64,000 bases of DNA from contig NZ_VCNG01000010.1 of NCBI RefSeq assembly GCF_006227205.1, positions 1 to 64,000 on the forward strand. The letters run 5' to 3'. The DNA comes from Pseudomonas sp. ICMP22404 (GTDB lineage: Bacteria; Pseudomonadota; Gammaproteobacteria; Pseudomonadales; Pseudomonadaceae). A model generated the notes under the pieces. The model saw only the letters and a list, made by a program, of their open reading frames with translations. It made no database searches and was not told where the DNA came from. Both the position numbers and the translations under genes were made by a program. Below are positions 1 through 8,665 of the stretch, in pieces; position 1 is the first letter of the stretch; every line of letters starts with the position of its first letter.

Positions 1-244
1 GGCACGGCGCAGCCCCCTTTGTGGGAGCGAGCCTGCTCGCGATGCGGCGGTACATTCGACATTGCCGCAAGCTGACCCACCGCTATCGCAAGCTGGCTCG
101 CTCCCACAGGTCTTGTGTCCGCCACACAGCTATGGCACGGCGCAGCCCCCTTTGTGGGAGCGAGCCTGCTCGCGATGCGGCGGTACATTCGACATTGCCG
201 CAAGCTGACCCACCGCTATCGCAAGCTGGCTCGCTCCCACAGGT
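1..244. repeat. Tandem duplication of a REP doublet (period 133 bp)
   Basis: Bases 1-111 recur at 134-244 with a period of 133 bp. Each copy holds two inverted REP palindromes, GTGGGAGCGAGCCTGCTCGC at about 20-39 and 153-172, and the opposing CAAGCTGGCTCGCTCCCAC ending at about 107 and 240. The ORFs readable through the repeat (21-293, 115-321) are repeat-encoded and not credible genes. The left end of the first copy is cut by the window edge. Confidence 0.9.
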
Positions 245-278
245 TCTGTACTTCGCATTGGGTAAATCGCAGGCAAAG

Positions 279-304
279 AAAAGCCCGGCATAAGCCGGGC
301 TTTT
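279..304 (-). terminator. Rho-independent terminator of oprF
   Basis: An 11-bp stem (AAAAGCCCGGC / GCCGGGCTTTT) with a 4-nt loop lies 17 bp beyond the oprF stop codon. Read leftward it ends in a T-run, as expected for an intrinsic terminator. Confidence 0.9.
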
Positions 305-321
305 CCCAAACTATCAGCTAA

Positions 322-1356
322 TTACTTGGCTTTAGTTTCAGTCTGCGCTTCTACGCGACGGTTAACAGCACGACCAGCTTCAGTGGCGTTGTCAGCAACT
401 GGGCGGGTTTCGCCGTAGCCAACGGACTGAACGCGGGACGCTTCAACACCGTACTGGTTGGTCAGAACTTGCTTAACGGCGTTTGCACGACGCTCGGACA
501 GTTTCTGGTTGTAAGCGTCAGGACCGACGGAGTCAGTGTGACCTTCAACAGTGGTGGTGGTTTCTGGGTACTGCTTCATGAAGTCAGCCAGGTTCTTGAT
601 GTCGCCGTAGCTGTTTGGCTTGACGACCGACTTGTCGAAGTCGAATTTCACGTCCAGCTCAACACGTACGGTTTCAGCAGCCGCTGGGCAGCCATCAGCG
701 TCAACGGTTACGTTGGCTGGGGTGTCAGGGCACTTGTCGACGTTGTCGCACACGCCATCGTTGTCGCTGTCGGAGCAGACTTCAGCAGGAGCTGGAACTG
801 GAGCAGCAGCAGGCTTGGAGCCGCCACCGAAGTTCACACCGATACCGACGCTTGGAGCCCACTCGGTGTCGCCCTGGTCGATGTTGTATTGAGCTTCAAC
901 GCCGGCACGAGCGTAGAAGTTCTCGGTGAAGTACAGCTTGGCGCCGCCGCCAACGTTGGCGAAGGTCGAACGGTTACGACCGCTGGAGCCGTTCTGACCG
1001 ATGCTCTGGTCGGAGAAACCGGCCGAGACGTACGGACGCAGCATGTCGCCTGGGTTGTTGAAGTGGTACAGAGCGTCCAGTGCAGTGTTGGCGCCCTTGA
1101 TGTTACGACCGTCGTCGGAACGAACGTTGTGAACTTCATCGTAGCCCAGACGCAGTTCAACGTCGTCGGTCAGGAAGTAACCAACCGAACCGCCGAACAG
1201 GTTGCCGTTGTTCTTGAAGTTACGAGCGCTGTCGAATTGCTCTTTCTTGGCGAAGCCTTCGATTTCAACTGCGCCTTGGCCTTGTGCCAGAGCGCCGAAC
1301 GAAGTGGCGGCAATAAGAGAACCAATGGCAAAGCCCAAGGTGTTTTTCAGTTTCAT
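322..1356 (-). CDS. oprF: Major outer-membrane porin OprF (OmpA family)
   Basis: Non-specific porin and peptidoglycan anchor of the Pseudomonas outer membrane. The 344-residue protein has a signal peptide ending in GALA at residue 24, an N-terminal eight-stranded beta-barrel (about 25-175), a proline/alanine hinge followed by a four-cysteine DSDNDGVCDNVDKCPD segment typical of OprF, and a C-terminal OmpA-like peptidoglycan-binding domain (about 225-340, with VEGHTDSVG and LSERRANAV). It lies just downstream of sigX on the same strand. In P. aeruginosa oprF transcription depends partly on SigX (family knowledge). Identification is near certain. Confidence 0.98.
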   Translation of the reverse strand: MKLKNTLGFAIGSLIAATSFGALAQGQGAVEIEGFAKKEQFDSARNFKNNGNLFGGSVGYFLTDDVELRLGYDEVHNVRSDDGRNIKGANTALDALYHFNNPGDMLRPYVSAGFSDQSIGQNGSSGRNRSTFANVGGGAKLYFTENFYARAGVEAQYNIDQGDTEWAPSVGIGVNFGGGSKPAAAPVPAPAEVCSDSDNDGVCDNVDKCPDTPANVTVDADGCPAAAETVRVELDVKFDFDKSVVKPNSYGDIKNLADFMKQYPETTTTVEGHTDSVGPDAYNQKLSERRANAVKQVLTNQYGVEASRVQSVGYGETRPVADNATEAGRAVNRRVEAQTETKAK

Positions 1357-1415
1357 CCGTTAAATCCCCATCTGGTGATTGTGAAGCAGTCCCGCAAACC
1401 GGGGGACAACTCGGC

Positions 1416-1437
1416 GGCAAGTCTATCAGAACTTGCC
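1416..1437. promoter_or_regulatory. Inverted repeat in the sigX-oprF intergenic region
   Basis: GGCAAGT-N8-ACTTGCC is a perfect 7-bp inverted repeat about 60 bp upstream of the oprF start. A second short stem (GCCGAA/TTCGGC, 1458-1475) overlaps the sigX stop codon and has no T-run. The region is expected to hold the oprF promoters; I cannot assign start sites. Confidence 0.45.
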
Positions 1438-1463
1438 TACACGTAAGAGATATTTGCGCCGAA

Positions 1464-2054
1464 CTAAGTTTCGGCAATGCCTGCAAATTTCTCACGCAGC
1501 TTATCGAGAGCGCGCTTGTAACGCATTTTTGTCGCGCTCAAACCCATGTGCATTATGTCTGCGATCTCTTGGAATTCCAGTTCTGCGACAAATCGTAGCA
1601 CCAGAATTTCACGGTCAATCGGGTTCACATAAACCAGCCAGCGATCGAGTCCACCCTTTTCCTCGGGCTTGGGCGCCTTTTCTTCAGACGCTTCCTCGAG
1701 AGGGTCAAGGCTCAAAGCGTCCATCAAGCGACGCTTTCGCCGTTCCTTGCGATACTGTGTGATGCATTCGTTGTAGGTGATGCTATATAGCCACGTCTTG
1801 AACTTCGATTTCCCCTCGAAGTTCTTCAGGCCATACAGCACCTTCAACATCACCTCCTGACAGACATCGTCAGCGTCGCGATCGTTCCCCAGATAACGTG
1901 CACAAACGTTAAATAATGTTCGCTGGTAACGGCGCATCAACTCTTCGTAAGCACGTGTTACGTGGAACAGCTCCGTATGTGCGCGCGCGACCAACTCCTC
2001 ATCAGAGAGATCACGGGGGTCATAGCGCGTGGACAGCGATTGGGGTTTGTTCAA
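1464..2054 (-). CDS. sigX: ECF sigma factor SigX
   Basis: RNA polymerase sigma factor of the extracytoplasmic-function class, 196 aa. Region 2 is seen as YQRTLFNVCARYLGNDRDAD...DVCQEVMLKV followed by FKTWLYSITYNECI; region 4 as PIDREILVLRFVAELEFQEI...SATKMRYKRALDKLRE. The order cmpX-sigX-oprF is diagnostic of the Pseudomonas SigX locus, where SigX responds to envelope stress and affects oprF and fatty-acid genes (family knowledge). No anti-sigma gene is adjacent. The start codon is TTG without a clear Shine-Dalgarno sequence; it is chosen because MNKPQSLSTRYDPRDLS matches the remembered SigX N-terminus. Confidence 0.96.
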   Translation of the reverse strand: MNKPQSLSTRYDPRDLSDEELVARAHTELFHVTRAYEELMRRYQRTLFNVCARYLGNDRDADDVCQEVMLKVLYGLKNFEGKSKFKTWLYSITYNECITQYRKERRKRRLMDALSLDPLEEASEEKAPKPEEKGGLDRWLVYVNPIDREILVLRFVAELEFQEIADIMHMGLSATKMRYKRALDKLREKFAGIAET

Positions 2055-2087
2055 AACAAGTCGGGCCGACGGTCTAGGTCAATGTGC

Positions 2088-2119
2088 GCCGCAGCCTGCG
2101 GTAGCAGGCGTTTTGCGGC
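2088..2119. promoter_or_regulatory. Interrupted stem-loop between cmpX and sigX
   Basis: Nested stems GCCGCA/TGCGGC (outer) and GCCTGC/GCAGGC (inner, 4-nt loop) lie in the 91-bp gap between cmpX and sigX. No T-run follows on the minus strand, so it looks like a processing or attenuation structure rather than a full terminator. Confidence 0.4.
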
Positions 2120-2145
2120 GGCATACATTAGCAGAGTTTGCCGGG

Positions 2146-2970
2146 TTAGCGGCTACTCACATGCTGCTCCAGCAGGATCCGATTGGAGAGCGACACCAGT
2201 TCGCCCTCCTCGGTCAGCAATGTGGTCTTCACCGTGCCGATCTCCTCGATCTGCCCTTCAACCTCGCCAATCCGCACTTGTTGCCCAACTTCATACAGCT
2301 CACGCACATAGATTCCCGCGAGAATCTGCCCGGCGATTTCCCGGCTTCCCAATCCCATTGCCAGCGCAATCGCCAGACCAACGGTAATCAATACGATCAC
2401 GATCACATGGTTGAGCAGGTCGGTCTTGACCTCCAACTGGCTGATCGCGACAGAAATACTGATGATGATCACCAGGCCCTGGGCGATTCGCCCCAGGCCC
2501 GAGGCGTAATCCAGACCTACGCCTTCGGCTGCGCCGCGCACCAGCCCGTTGGCCAATTGAGCCAGCAGTACGCCGACCAGCAACACCAGGGCCGCCCCGA
2601 ACACCTTGGGCAGGTACAGCGCAAGCATGTCGAGGGTTGCCGAAACCCGCTGCAGTCCCAGGGACTCAGCCGCGGAGACGAGAAAAATCAGCAGCACGAA
2701 CCAGTAGACAATCTTGCCCACCAGGGTCGAGATCGGTACCTGGATGCCGCCACGGGACAGCAACTTGGTCAAGCCCGTGCCGCCCATCAGGCGATCCAGA
2801 CCCAGTTTGGCGAGCAGCTTGGAAAGCAGCGTGTCCAGCAGTTTGGCCACGACGAACCCCAACAGCACCACCACCAGGGCACCGAAGAGGTTCGGGATGA
2901 AATTGGCCACTTTGGTCCACAACGCAGTCATTGCCGCGACGAGGCTCTGGGTCCAGAGATTCAGTTCCAT
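2146..2970 (-). CDS. cmpX: CmpX, MscS-family small-conductance channel
   Basis: Inner-membrane protein of 274 aa. It has an N-terminal membrane segment (FIPNLFGALVVVLLGFVVA), further hydrophobic helices to about residue 180, then the MscS pore/beta-domain signature GLGSREIAGQILAGIYVREL and a beta domain (VGQQVRIGEVEGQIEEIG). In P. aeruginosa the orthologue sits between crfX and sigX and affects SigX activity and membrane physiology (family knowledge). The ATG at 2970 is preceded by AAGG; an in-frame TTG at 2976 is less likely. The start lies 2 nt after the crfX stop, suggesting translational coupling. Confidence 0.93.
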   Translation of the reverse strand: MELNLWTQSLVAAMTALWTKVANFIPNLFGALVVVLLGFVVAKLLDTLLSKLLAKLGLDRLMGGTGLTKLLSRGGIQVPISTLVGKIVYWFVLLIFLVSAAESLGLQRVSATLDMLALYLPKVFGAALVLLVGVLLAQLANGLVRGAAEGVGLDYASGLGRIAQGLVIIISISVAISQLEVKTDLLNHVIVIVLITVGLAIALAMGLGSREIAGQILAGIYVRELYEVGQQVRIGEVEGQIEEIGTVKTTLLTEEGELVSLSNRILLEQHVSSR

Positions 2971-2972
2971 AT

Positions 2973-3218
2973 TCAATCAGCCTTATCAGCGGTGCGGGTG
3001 ACAGGTTTACGACGGGAAACCGGCGAGACATGGGCCGACCCGTTGTTCAAGGCGATCATCAGCGCGGGCAGCCAACGGCCCAGCAGGCTGAACAGATCAC
3101 CGGCGCCGACCTGGCGGTTGGCGGTTTTCAGCACGCGCCCCAAGCATGCATCGTCATCCCGGCTGGACGGCGAAGCCTTGAGCATGTCGCGCAAAGACTG
3201 TTCAAACGGATCGTGCAT
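2973..3218 (-). CDS. crfX: CrfX, small SigX-locus protein
   Basis: Small protein of 81 aa, recognised by position between cmaX and cmpX as in P. aeruginosa (cmaX-crfX-cmpX-sigX). It has an acidic N-terminus (MHDPFEQSLRDML), one moderately hydrophobic stretch (about 44-60, LFSLLGRWLPALMIALN) that could associate with the membrane, and a basic tail. Its biochemical role is unknown. The ATG at 3218 has GAGAGG five bases upstream; a GTG two codons earlier is also open. Confidence 0.85.
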   Translation of the reverse strand: MHDPFEQSLRDMLKASPSSRDDDACLGRVLKTANRQVGAGDLFSLLGRWLPALMIALNNGSAHVSPVSRRKPVTRTADKAD

Positions 3219-3280
3219 ACGCACCTCTCGTGATGTCTGTGAAAGACGCGATCAAATTTCGTCGGGTCACATGAAACCTG

Positions 3281-4276
3281 TCACACCCAGCGCAGACGAC
3301 GGAACAGCCACCACTGTCCCAGGGCCACGCCGGCCATCAGCAGGCAGGCGACCAGAAAGCCGTAGGGGCTTTGGGAAAATGGGATACCGCCGACATTGAT
3401 GCCCAGCAGGCCCGTGAGAAAACTCATCGGCAGGAAGATCCCGGTGACGATGCCGAAGCGATACATCGTCCGGTTCATGCGCACGGAAAGGCGCCGGTCT
3501 TCAGCCTCCAGCACAAGCCCCACGCGCTCTCGGGTCAATTCCAGCTCCTCGAGATAGCGGGTCAGGCTGTTGTTCAATTCATTCCAGTAATCGCCGTCGT
3601 CCTCGACGAACCACGGCAGTTTGATTCGCGACATCTGGCCGAAAATGTCCCGCTGCGGCGCCAGGAACCGTTTCAGTCCGGCGGCCCGACGACGAATGTG
3701 CAAAATGGCGTCGTGCTCGGGGGTATACCGTTCGTCGGCATCGAGCATTTCTTCTTCGCCATCGACGATTTCCGAGAGCTGGGAAACCAGATCCTGGACC
3801 TTGTTGGTCAGGTACTGCGCCATATAGAGGATGAGTTCCGACGCGGTTTTCGGTCCCTTGCCTTCGGCCAGGTGCGCCAGTAGCTCATCGGTGGCGCGCA
3901 AAGGACGAAGACGCAGGGAGATTACGCGCTGGGCGGAGGCGAAAATCCGCACCGAAACCATGTCTTCCGGCTCGGCACCCGGGTTGAGGTTGATGCCCCT
4001 GAGAAACAGCAGCAGCTCGGCCTCGGGCAACGGCAACAGGCGCGGCCGGGTATTTTCTTCAAGCAGCAGATCGCAGTTGAACTCGCTCAGTCCGCTGGAT
4101 TTACGCAGCCAGGTATGGGTCTGCGGATGGCTGCGATCCCAATGCAGCCACAGGCTTTCGTGCGCCTGCAACTGCAGATCGTCGAGCTCGGTCCGGGCAA
4201 TCGAACGTGCGCCGCCCTTACCGTCCAGCACCAGGGCATGCACCAGCCCCCACTGCGCGTTTTCTTCCTCGAACAT
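3281..4276 (-). CDS. cmaX: CmaX, CorA/ZntB-like divalent cation transporter
   Basis: Inner-membrane transporter of 331 aa in the CorA superfamily. The long soluble N-terminal domain (to about 270) ends in helical segments (LEELELTRERVGLVLEAEDRRLSVRMN), followed by two C-terminal membrane helices (GIVTGIFLPMSFLTGLLGIN and YGFLVACLLMAGVALGQWW). The pore loop reads GIN in place of the CorA GMN, as in ZntB-type members, so Mg2+ specificity is not assured. It lies 62 bp upstream of crfX and 25 bp downstream of the rraA-like gene in one leftward operon. The ATG at 4276 is spaced better from AAGGG than the one at 4282. Confidence 0.92.
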   Translation of the reverse strand: MFEEENAQWGLVHALVLDGKGGARSIARTELDDLQLQAHESLWLHWDRSHPQTHTWLRKSSGLSEFNCDLLLEENTRPRLLPLPEAELLLFLRGINLNPGAEPEDMVSVRIFASAQRVISLRLRPLRATDELLAHLAEGKGPKTASELILYMAQYLTNKVQDLVSQLSEIVDGEEEMLDADERYTPEHDAILHIRRRAAGLKRFLAPQRDIFGQMSRIKLPWFVEDDGDYWNELNNSLTRYLEELELTRERVGLVLEAEDRRLSVRMNRTMYRFGIVTGIFLPMSFLTGLLGINVGGIPFSQSPYGFLVACLLMAGVALGQWWLFRRLRWV

Positions 4277-4301
4277 CCTCATCCCTTACGGCTTTGACGC
4301 T

Positions 4302-4793
4302 TCATTCAGGCATTTTCAACGGGCTTGGCGAGACGATCACGCCGTTATTGTCCGCATAGACATATTCACCCGGACGAAACGTCACGCCGGCAAAGGTCAC
4401 GGCGACGTTAAGATCACCGATACCACGCTTGTCGGTTTTCATGGGATGGCTGGCGAGGGCCTGGACACCGAGATCGGTCTGGGCGATGACATCCACGTCA
4501 CGGATGCAGCCGTAGATCACCAGCCCTTCCCAGCCGTTTTTCGCCGCTTTCTCGGCCAGCATGTCGCCCAACAGCGCCCGGCGCAGGGAGCCCCCACCGT
4601 CGACGACCAGTACCTTACCGTCGCCCTTGAGTTCGACCTGCTCCTTGACCAGGGAGTTGTCCTCGAAGCACTTGATGGTCACGATTTCACCGCCAAACGA
4701 ATCGCGGCCGCCGAAATTGCTGAACATCGGTTCCAACACCTGCACCAGGTCCGGGTAGGCATCGCACAGGTCGGGCGTGAGGTAATGGTTCAT
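4302..4793 (-). CDS. rraA: RraA-like protein (RNase E inhibitor / HMG aldolase family)
   Basis: Protein of 163 aa, the usual RraA length. The conserved core is visible as VVDGGGSLRRALLGDMLAEK and GLVIYGCIRDVD, then a C-terminal PGEYVYADNNGVIV. Members either bind and inhibit RNase E or act as 4-hydroxy-4-methyl-2-oxoglutarate/oxaloacetate aldolases, and sequence alone does not separate these roles well. The G-x20-R-D aldolase-type motif is present. The start has AGGAG at good spacing. First gene of the run towards oprF. Confidence 0.9.
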   Translation of the reverse strand: MNHYLTPDLCDAYPDLVQVLEPMFSNFGGRDSFGGEIVTIKCFEDNSLVKEQVELKGDGKVLVVDGGGSLRRALLGDMLAEKAAKNGWEGLVIYGCIRDVDVIAQTDLGVQALASHPMKTDKRGIGDLNVAVTFAGVTFRPGEYVYADNNGVIVSPSPLKMPE

Positions 4794-4908
4794 CGAACAA
4801 CTCCTGGAAGGCTGGAACGTCAGACTGGATGAGCAACCGTTTGTGACCGGAACCGTTTAACGCGTCATATCTTATCCGCAAGCCGACCAGAGCGAAATGC
4901 CCTTCGCC

Positions 4909-5898
4909 TCAAACCGCCTCGGCCAGAACCGGCAGGGTTGCCGGCACAGGGACGCTCTGCTCCTCCAGCCAACGCGCCACCAAAGGCCAGACCTCGGCCT
5001 GGGCAGCCTTGCTGACCAGCATCTCCACATGACCGAAATCGTCACCGAAGCCATGCTCCCGGCCCAGGCAGACAAACTGCTTACGCTCGGCCCCCATCTG
5101 TTCGAAGAGCTTGCGGCAAGCCCAGGTCGGATCCTGATGATCGCCGGCGGCGCTCACTGCGAGCACTGGCACTTGCACCTCAGCCAGCCCAGCCCACCAG
5201 TCCTTCTCGGCATCGCCGAACCGTCCGAACAAGCCGTACCAACGCATGCTCTCCAGGGCCAGGCCGATGGGTTCGTCCTCCGGGCCGCGCTTGAGTCGGG
5301 AGCCGGACAACTGCGCAAAACGCTTGAGGATGAACCGTCCGCCCCACTCCACGGGTGGAATTTTCAGCGGCCAGTAGGTGCGGCTGACCTGGGTGCCGAA
5401 GAACGCCGCTGACGCCACGGCCGGCTCGCCCAGATAGTGGCCACCCAAGGCTGCCGCCAGGGTGATGCCGCCCAGGGAATGGCCGAGCCAGTGCGGCACT
5501 TGTCCACTCTGCTCGCGCACGAAGGCGCCGATGGCCGGCAAGTCATAGCGGGCATAGTCGGCCACGCGATTGTTGCGGTAACCCTGGTTGCGCTGGGACA
5601 GCCCATGGCCGCGCATCTCGGGAATCCACACATCGAATCCCAACCGCGTCAGATACGCACCCAGGCCCAGCCCCTTGGGCGAGTACCAGAAGCGCCGGTT
5701 GGAGAAGCTGCCGTGCAACAGGATCACCGGGACGCCGCGGACCTGTCCGGCGTCGGCCATGCCCAGGCGGGTGACAGCCAGTTCGACGCTGGGGTCCGGG
5801 CTGTTGCCGGGTTTCAGCCGGTAGACATCTTCGCTCAGATCGCCACGCCGCTCGGCGCTGATCAGGGCGACAGGAAAAAGGTTGCTGCTGCTTTGCAT
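4909..5898 (-). CDS. Alpha/beta hydrolase, PA1771-like
   Basis: Predicted serine hydrolase of 329 aa. The alpha/beta fold is shown by the oxyanion strand VPVILLHGSFSNRRFW, the nucleophile elbow GHSLGG, a late acidic residue in LAVSAAGDHQD and a histidine in FGHVEML. No signal peptide is apparent, so it is probably cytoplasmic. The orthologue lies next to ppsA in P. aeruginosa; the substrate is unknown. The ATG at 5898 has AAGAG upstream; a TTG at 5913 would lie inside the ppsA terminator. The gene follows that terminator, so it needs its own promoter or readthrough. Confidence 0.85.
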   Translation of the reverse strand: MQSSSNLFPVALISAERRGDLSEDVYRLKPGNSPDPSVELAVTRLGMADAGQVRGVPVILLHGSFSNRRFWYSPKGLGLGAYLTRLGFDVWIPEMRGHGLSQRNQGYRNNRVADYARYDLPAIGAFVREQSGQVPHWLGHSLGGITLAAALGGHYLGEPAVASAAFFGTQVSRTYWPLKIPPVEWGGRFILKRFAQLSGSRLKRGPEDEPIGLALESMRWYGLFGRFGDAEKDWWAGLAEVQVPVLAVSAAGDHQDPTWACRKLFEQMGAERKQFVCLGREHGFGDDFGHVEMLVSKAAQAEVWPLVARWLEEQSVPVPATLPVLAEAV

Positions 5899-5910
5899 AA
5901 TACTCTTGCA

Positions 5911-5943
5911 CAAAAAAGGGCGGCTTCCGACAGGAGCCCGCCC
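5911..5943 (-). terminator. Rho-independent terminator downstream of ppsA
   Basis: Read leftward, GGGCGGGCTCC pairs with GGAAGCCGCCC and is followed by six Ts. It lies beyond the ppsA stop and a REP doublet, immediately upstream of the hydrolase start. Confidence 0.75.
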
Positions 5944-5977
5944 TACTTAAATCAAAGGGGCTTGGCGACAAAGCCTT

Positions 5978-6066
5978 GTGGGAGCGAGCCTGCTCGCGAA
6001 TTCAGTGGATCAGGCCCATTGATGGCGACTGACACAGCGCTTTCGCGAGCAGGCTCGCTCCCACAG
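5978..6066. repeat. REP doublet (inverted pair)
   Basis: TGTGGGAGCGAGCCTGCTCGCGA at the left faces its inverse TCGCGAGCAGGCTCGCTCCCACA at the right, separated by about 40 bp, between ppsA and the hydrolase gene. Confidence 0.9.
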
Positions 6067-6113
6067 ATTTGCAGCTCAACTCATCGGCATTGCCGTTAGA
6101 GGCCCCGCTCCAC

Positions 6114-8489
6114 TCAGGCCGCGCCCTGGCCCTCGGCCAGGAAGAACCAGGTTTCCAGTACGGAGTCCGGATTCAACGACACGCTTTCGATGCCCTGCTC
6201 CATCAGCCACTTGGCCAGGTCCGGGTGGTCCGAAGGGCCCTGGCCGCAGATGCCGATGTACTTGCCAGCCTTGTTGCAGGCGGCAATGGCATTGGCCAGC
6301 AGCTTCTTGACCGCCGGGTTCCGCTCATCGAACAGGTGCGCAATGATCCCGGAGTCGCGGTCCAGGCCCAGGGTCAACTGGGTCAGGTCGTTGGAGCCGA
6401 TGGAGAAACCGTCGAAGAACTCCAGGAACTCTTCCGCCAGGATCGCGTTGGAGGGCAGTTCGCACATCATGATCACCCGCAGGCCGTTCTCGCCACGGGC
6501 CAGGCCGTTTTCCGCCAGCAGGTCGACCACCTGGCTCGCTTCACCCAGGGTGCGCACGAACGGCACCATGATCTCGACGTTGGTCAGGCCCATGTCATTG
6601 CGTACGCGCTTGAGGGCACGGCATTCGAGTTCGAAGCAGTCACGGAACGTCTCGCTGATATAGCGCGAAGCACCGCGGAAGCCCAGCATCGGGTTTTCTT
6701 CTTCCGGCTCGTAGAGCTTGCCGCCGATCAGGTTGGCGTATTCGTTGGACTTGAAGTCCGACAGGCGCACGATGACCTTTTTCGGCCAGAACGCCGCCGC
6801 CAGGGTGCTGATACCTTCCACCAGCTTCTCGACATAGAAACCGACCGGATCGTCGTAGCCGGCAATGCGCTTGTCGACGCTGTCCTTGATCTCTGGCGGC
6901 AAGCCGCTGTAGTTCAGCAACGCCTTGGGGTGCACGCCGATCATGCGGTTGATGATGAACTCCAGGCGGGCCAGGCCCACGCCGGCGTTCGGCAACTGCG
7001 CGAAGTCGAAGGCACGGTCCGGGTTGCCGACGTTCATCATGATCTTGAACGGCAGCTCCGGCATGGCGTCCACGGAGTTCTTCTTGATGTCGAAGCCCAG
7101 CTCACCTTCGAAGATGTAGCCGGTATCGCCTTCGGCGCAGGAAACGGTCACGCCCTGGCCGTCCTTGAGCAACTGGGTGGCGTTGCCGCAACCCACCACC
7201 GCCGGGATACCCAGTTCACGGGCGATGATCGCCGCGTGGCAGGTACGGCCGCCACGGTTGGTGACGATGGCGCTGGCGCGCTTCATCACCGGCTCCCAGT
7301 CCGGGTCGGTCATGTCGGAGACCAGCACGTCGCCGGCCTGGACCTTGTCCATTTCCGAGACGTCCTTGATGATCCGCACCTTGCCGGCGCCGATGCGCTG
7401 GCCGATGGCACGGCCTTCCACCAGCACGGTGCCGGTTTCCTTGAGCAGGTAGCGCTCCATGACGTTGGCCTGGGTGCGGCTCTTCACGGTTTCCGGGCGG
7501 GCCTGCACGATGTACAGCTTGCCGTCGTCACCGTCCTTGGCCCATTCGATGTCCATCGGGCACTTGTAGTGCTGCTCGATGATCATCGCCTGCTTGGCCA
7601 GCTCGCTGACTTCGGCGTCGGTCAGGCAGAAACGGGCGCGCTCGGCCTTGTCCACATCGACGGTTTTCACCGAACGACCGGCCTTGGCTTCGTCGCCGTA
7701 GATCATCTTGATGGCCTTGCTGCCCAGGTTACGGCGCAGGATGGCCGGGCGACCGGCCTGCAGCGTGCCTTTATGGACATAGAACTCGTCCGGGTTGACC
7801 GCGCCCTGTACGACGGTTTCACCCAGGCCGTAGGCGCCGGTGATGAACACCACGTCACGGAAGCCCGACTCGGTGTCGAGGGTGAACATCACGCCGGCGG
7901 TGCCGGTTTCGGAACGGACCATGCGTTGCACGCCTGCGGACAGGGCGACCAGCTTGTGGTCAAAGCCCTGGTGCACGCGGTAGGAAATGGCACGGTCGTT
8001 GAAAAGGGAAGCGAAGACTTCCTTGGCGGCGCGGATGACGTTTTCCACACCACGAATGTTCAGGAAGGTTTCCTGCTGGCCGGCAAAGGAAGCGTCTGGC
8101 AGGTCTTCGGCGGTGGCCGAGGAGCGCACGGCGACAGCGATGTCGGGGTTGCCTTCGGAGAGCTTGGCGAAAGCGGTACGGATTTCGCTGTTCAGTTGCT
8201 CGGGGAATTCGGCTTCCATGATCCATTGGCGGATCTGGGCGCCGGTCTTGGCCAGGGCATTGACGTCATCGACATCCAGGGCATCGAGCGCATCGTGGAT
8301 CTGCTTGTTCAGGCCGCTCAGTTCCAGGAAATCACGATAAGCCTGAGCTGTCGTGGCGAAGCCACCCGGCACCGATACGCCGGCACCGGCGAGGTTACTG
8401 ATCATCTCGCCCAGGGATGCGTTCTTGCCCCCCACATGCTCCACATCATGGACGCCGAGCTTATCGAGGGAAACTACGTACTCTACCAA
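6114..8489 (-). CDS. ppsA: Phosphoenolpyruvate synthase
   Basis: Converts pyruvate, ATP and water to PEP, AMP and phosphate, the entry to gluconeogenesis from C3 compounds. The 791-aa length fits the family. Visible parts are the N-terminal ATP-grasp domain (VGGKNASLGEM at the start, VRSSATAEDLPDASFAGQQ), the phospho-histidine domain (GGRTCHAAIIARELGIPAV) and the C-terminal PEP/pyruvate-binding barrel (GSNDLTQLTLGLDRDS, GICGQGPSD). The reading frame is open to 8633, but the native start is the TTG at 8489, which gives MVEYVVSLDKLG and has GGAGAG upstream. It is divergent from ppsR, which encodes its regulator. Confidence 0.97.
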   Translation of the reverse strand: MVEYVVSLDKLGVHDVEHVGGKNASLGEMISNLAGAGVSVPGGFATTAQAYRDFLELSGLNKQIHDALDALDVDDVNALAKTGAQIRQWIMEAEFPEQLNSEIRTAFAKLSEGNPDIAVAVRSSATAEDLPDASFAGQQETFLNIRGVENVIRAAKEVFASLFNDRAISYRVHQGFDHKLVALSAGVQRMVRSETGTAGVMFTLDTESGFRDVVFITGAYGLGETVVQGAVNPDEFYVHKGTLQAGRPAILRRNLGSKAIKMIYGDEAKAGRSVKTVDVDKAERARFCLTDAEVSELAKQAMIIEQHYKCPMDIEWAKDGDDGKLYIVQARPETVKSRTQANVMERYLLKETGTVLVEGRAIGQRIGAGKVRIIKDVSEMDKVQAGDVLVSDMTDPDWEPVMKRASAIVTNRGGRTCHAAIIARELGIPAVVGCGNATQLLKDGQGVTVSCAEGDTGYIFEGELGFDIKKNSVDAMPELPFKIMMNVGNPDRAFDFAQLPNAGVGLARLEFIINRMIGVHPKALLNYSGLPPEIKDSVDKRIAGYDDPVGFYVEKLVEGISTLAAAFWPKKVIVRLSDFKSNEYANLIGGKLYEPEEENPMLGFRGASRYISETFRDCFELECRALKRVRNDMGLTNVEIMVPFVRTLGEASQVVDLLAENGLARGENGLRVIMMCELPSNAILAEEFLEFFDGFSIGSNDLTQLTLGLDRDSGIIAHLFDERNPAVKKLLANAIAACNKAGKYIGICGQGPSDHPDLAKWLMEQGIESVSLNPDSVLETWFFLAEGQGAA

Positions 8490-8665
8490 GGTGATCTCTC
8501 CACTAACTGTGTTGGAAAAGCTCAAGGCACCGGCGACTCCTGGGGAGCGTTGGCCGGCGATATGGCCTGGACCTGGAAAATAAGTGAGAATGCTGGCCAT
8601 TGGCGGCCGGCAAATCGCGCCTATCATATCCAAGAAACGCTATTAGCTTAAGGCCCAAGGTGCAA
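8490..8665. promoter_or_regulatory. Divergent ppsA/ppsR promoter region
   Basis: The 176-bp gap between opposite starts must carry promoters for both genes. AT-richer hexamers such as TATCAT and TATTAG near 8626-8645 could be the ppsR -10. I see no convincing repressor palindrome. Confidence 0.5.

Noticed and set aside
21..321. Small proteins of 68-90 aa within the first 320 bp
   Set aside because: They translate the duplicated REP sequences, contain internal repeats and lack ribosome sites.
2029..3399. 456-codon plus-strand frame across cmpX and crfX
   Set aside because: Low-complexity, His/Gln-rich translation characteristic of antisense frames; the leftward genes are syntenic with P. aeruginosa.
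6069..8651. 860-codon open frame on the plus strand opposite ppsA
   Set aside because: It is the antisense shadow of ppsA in GC-rich DNA. It shows no domain, while the minus strand encodes every PEP synthase motif.
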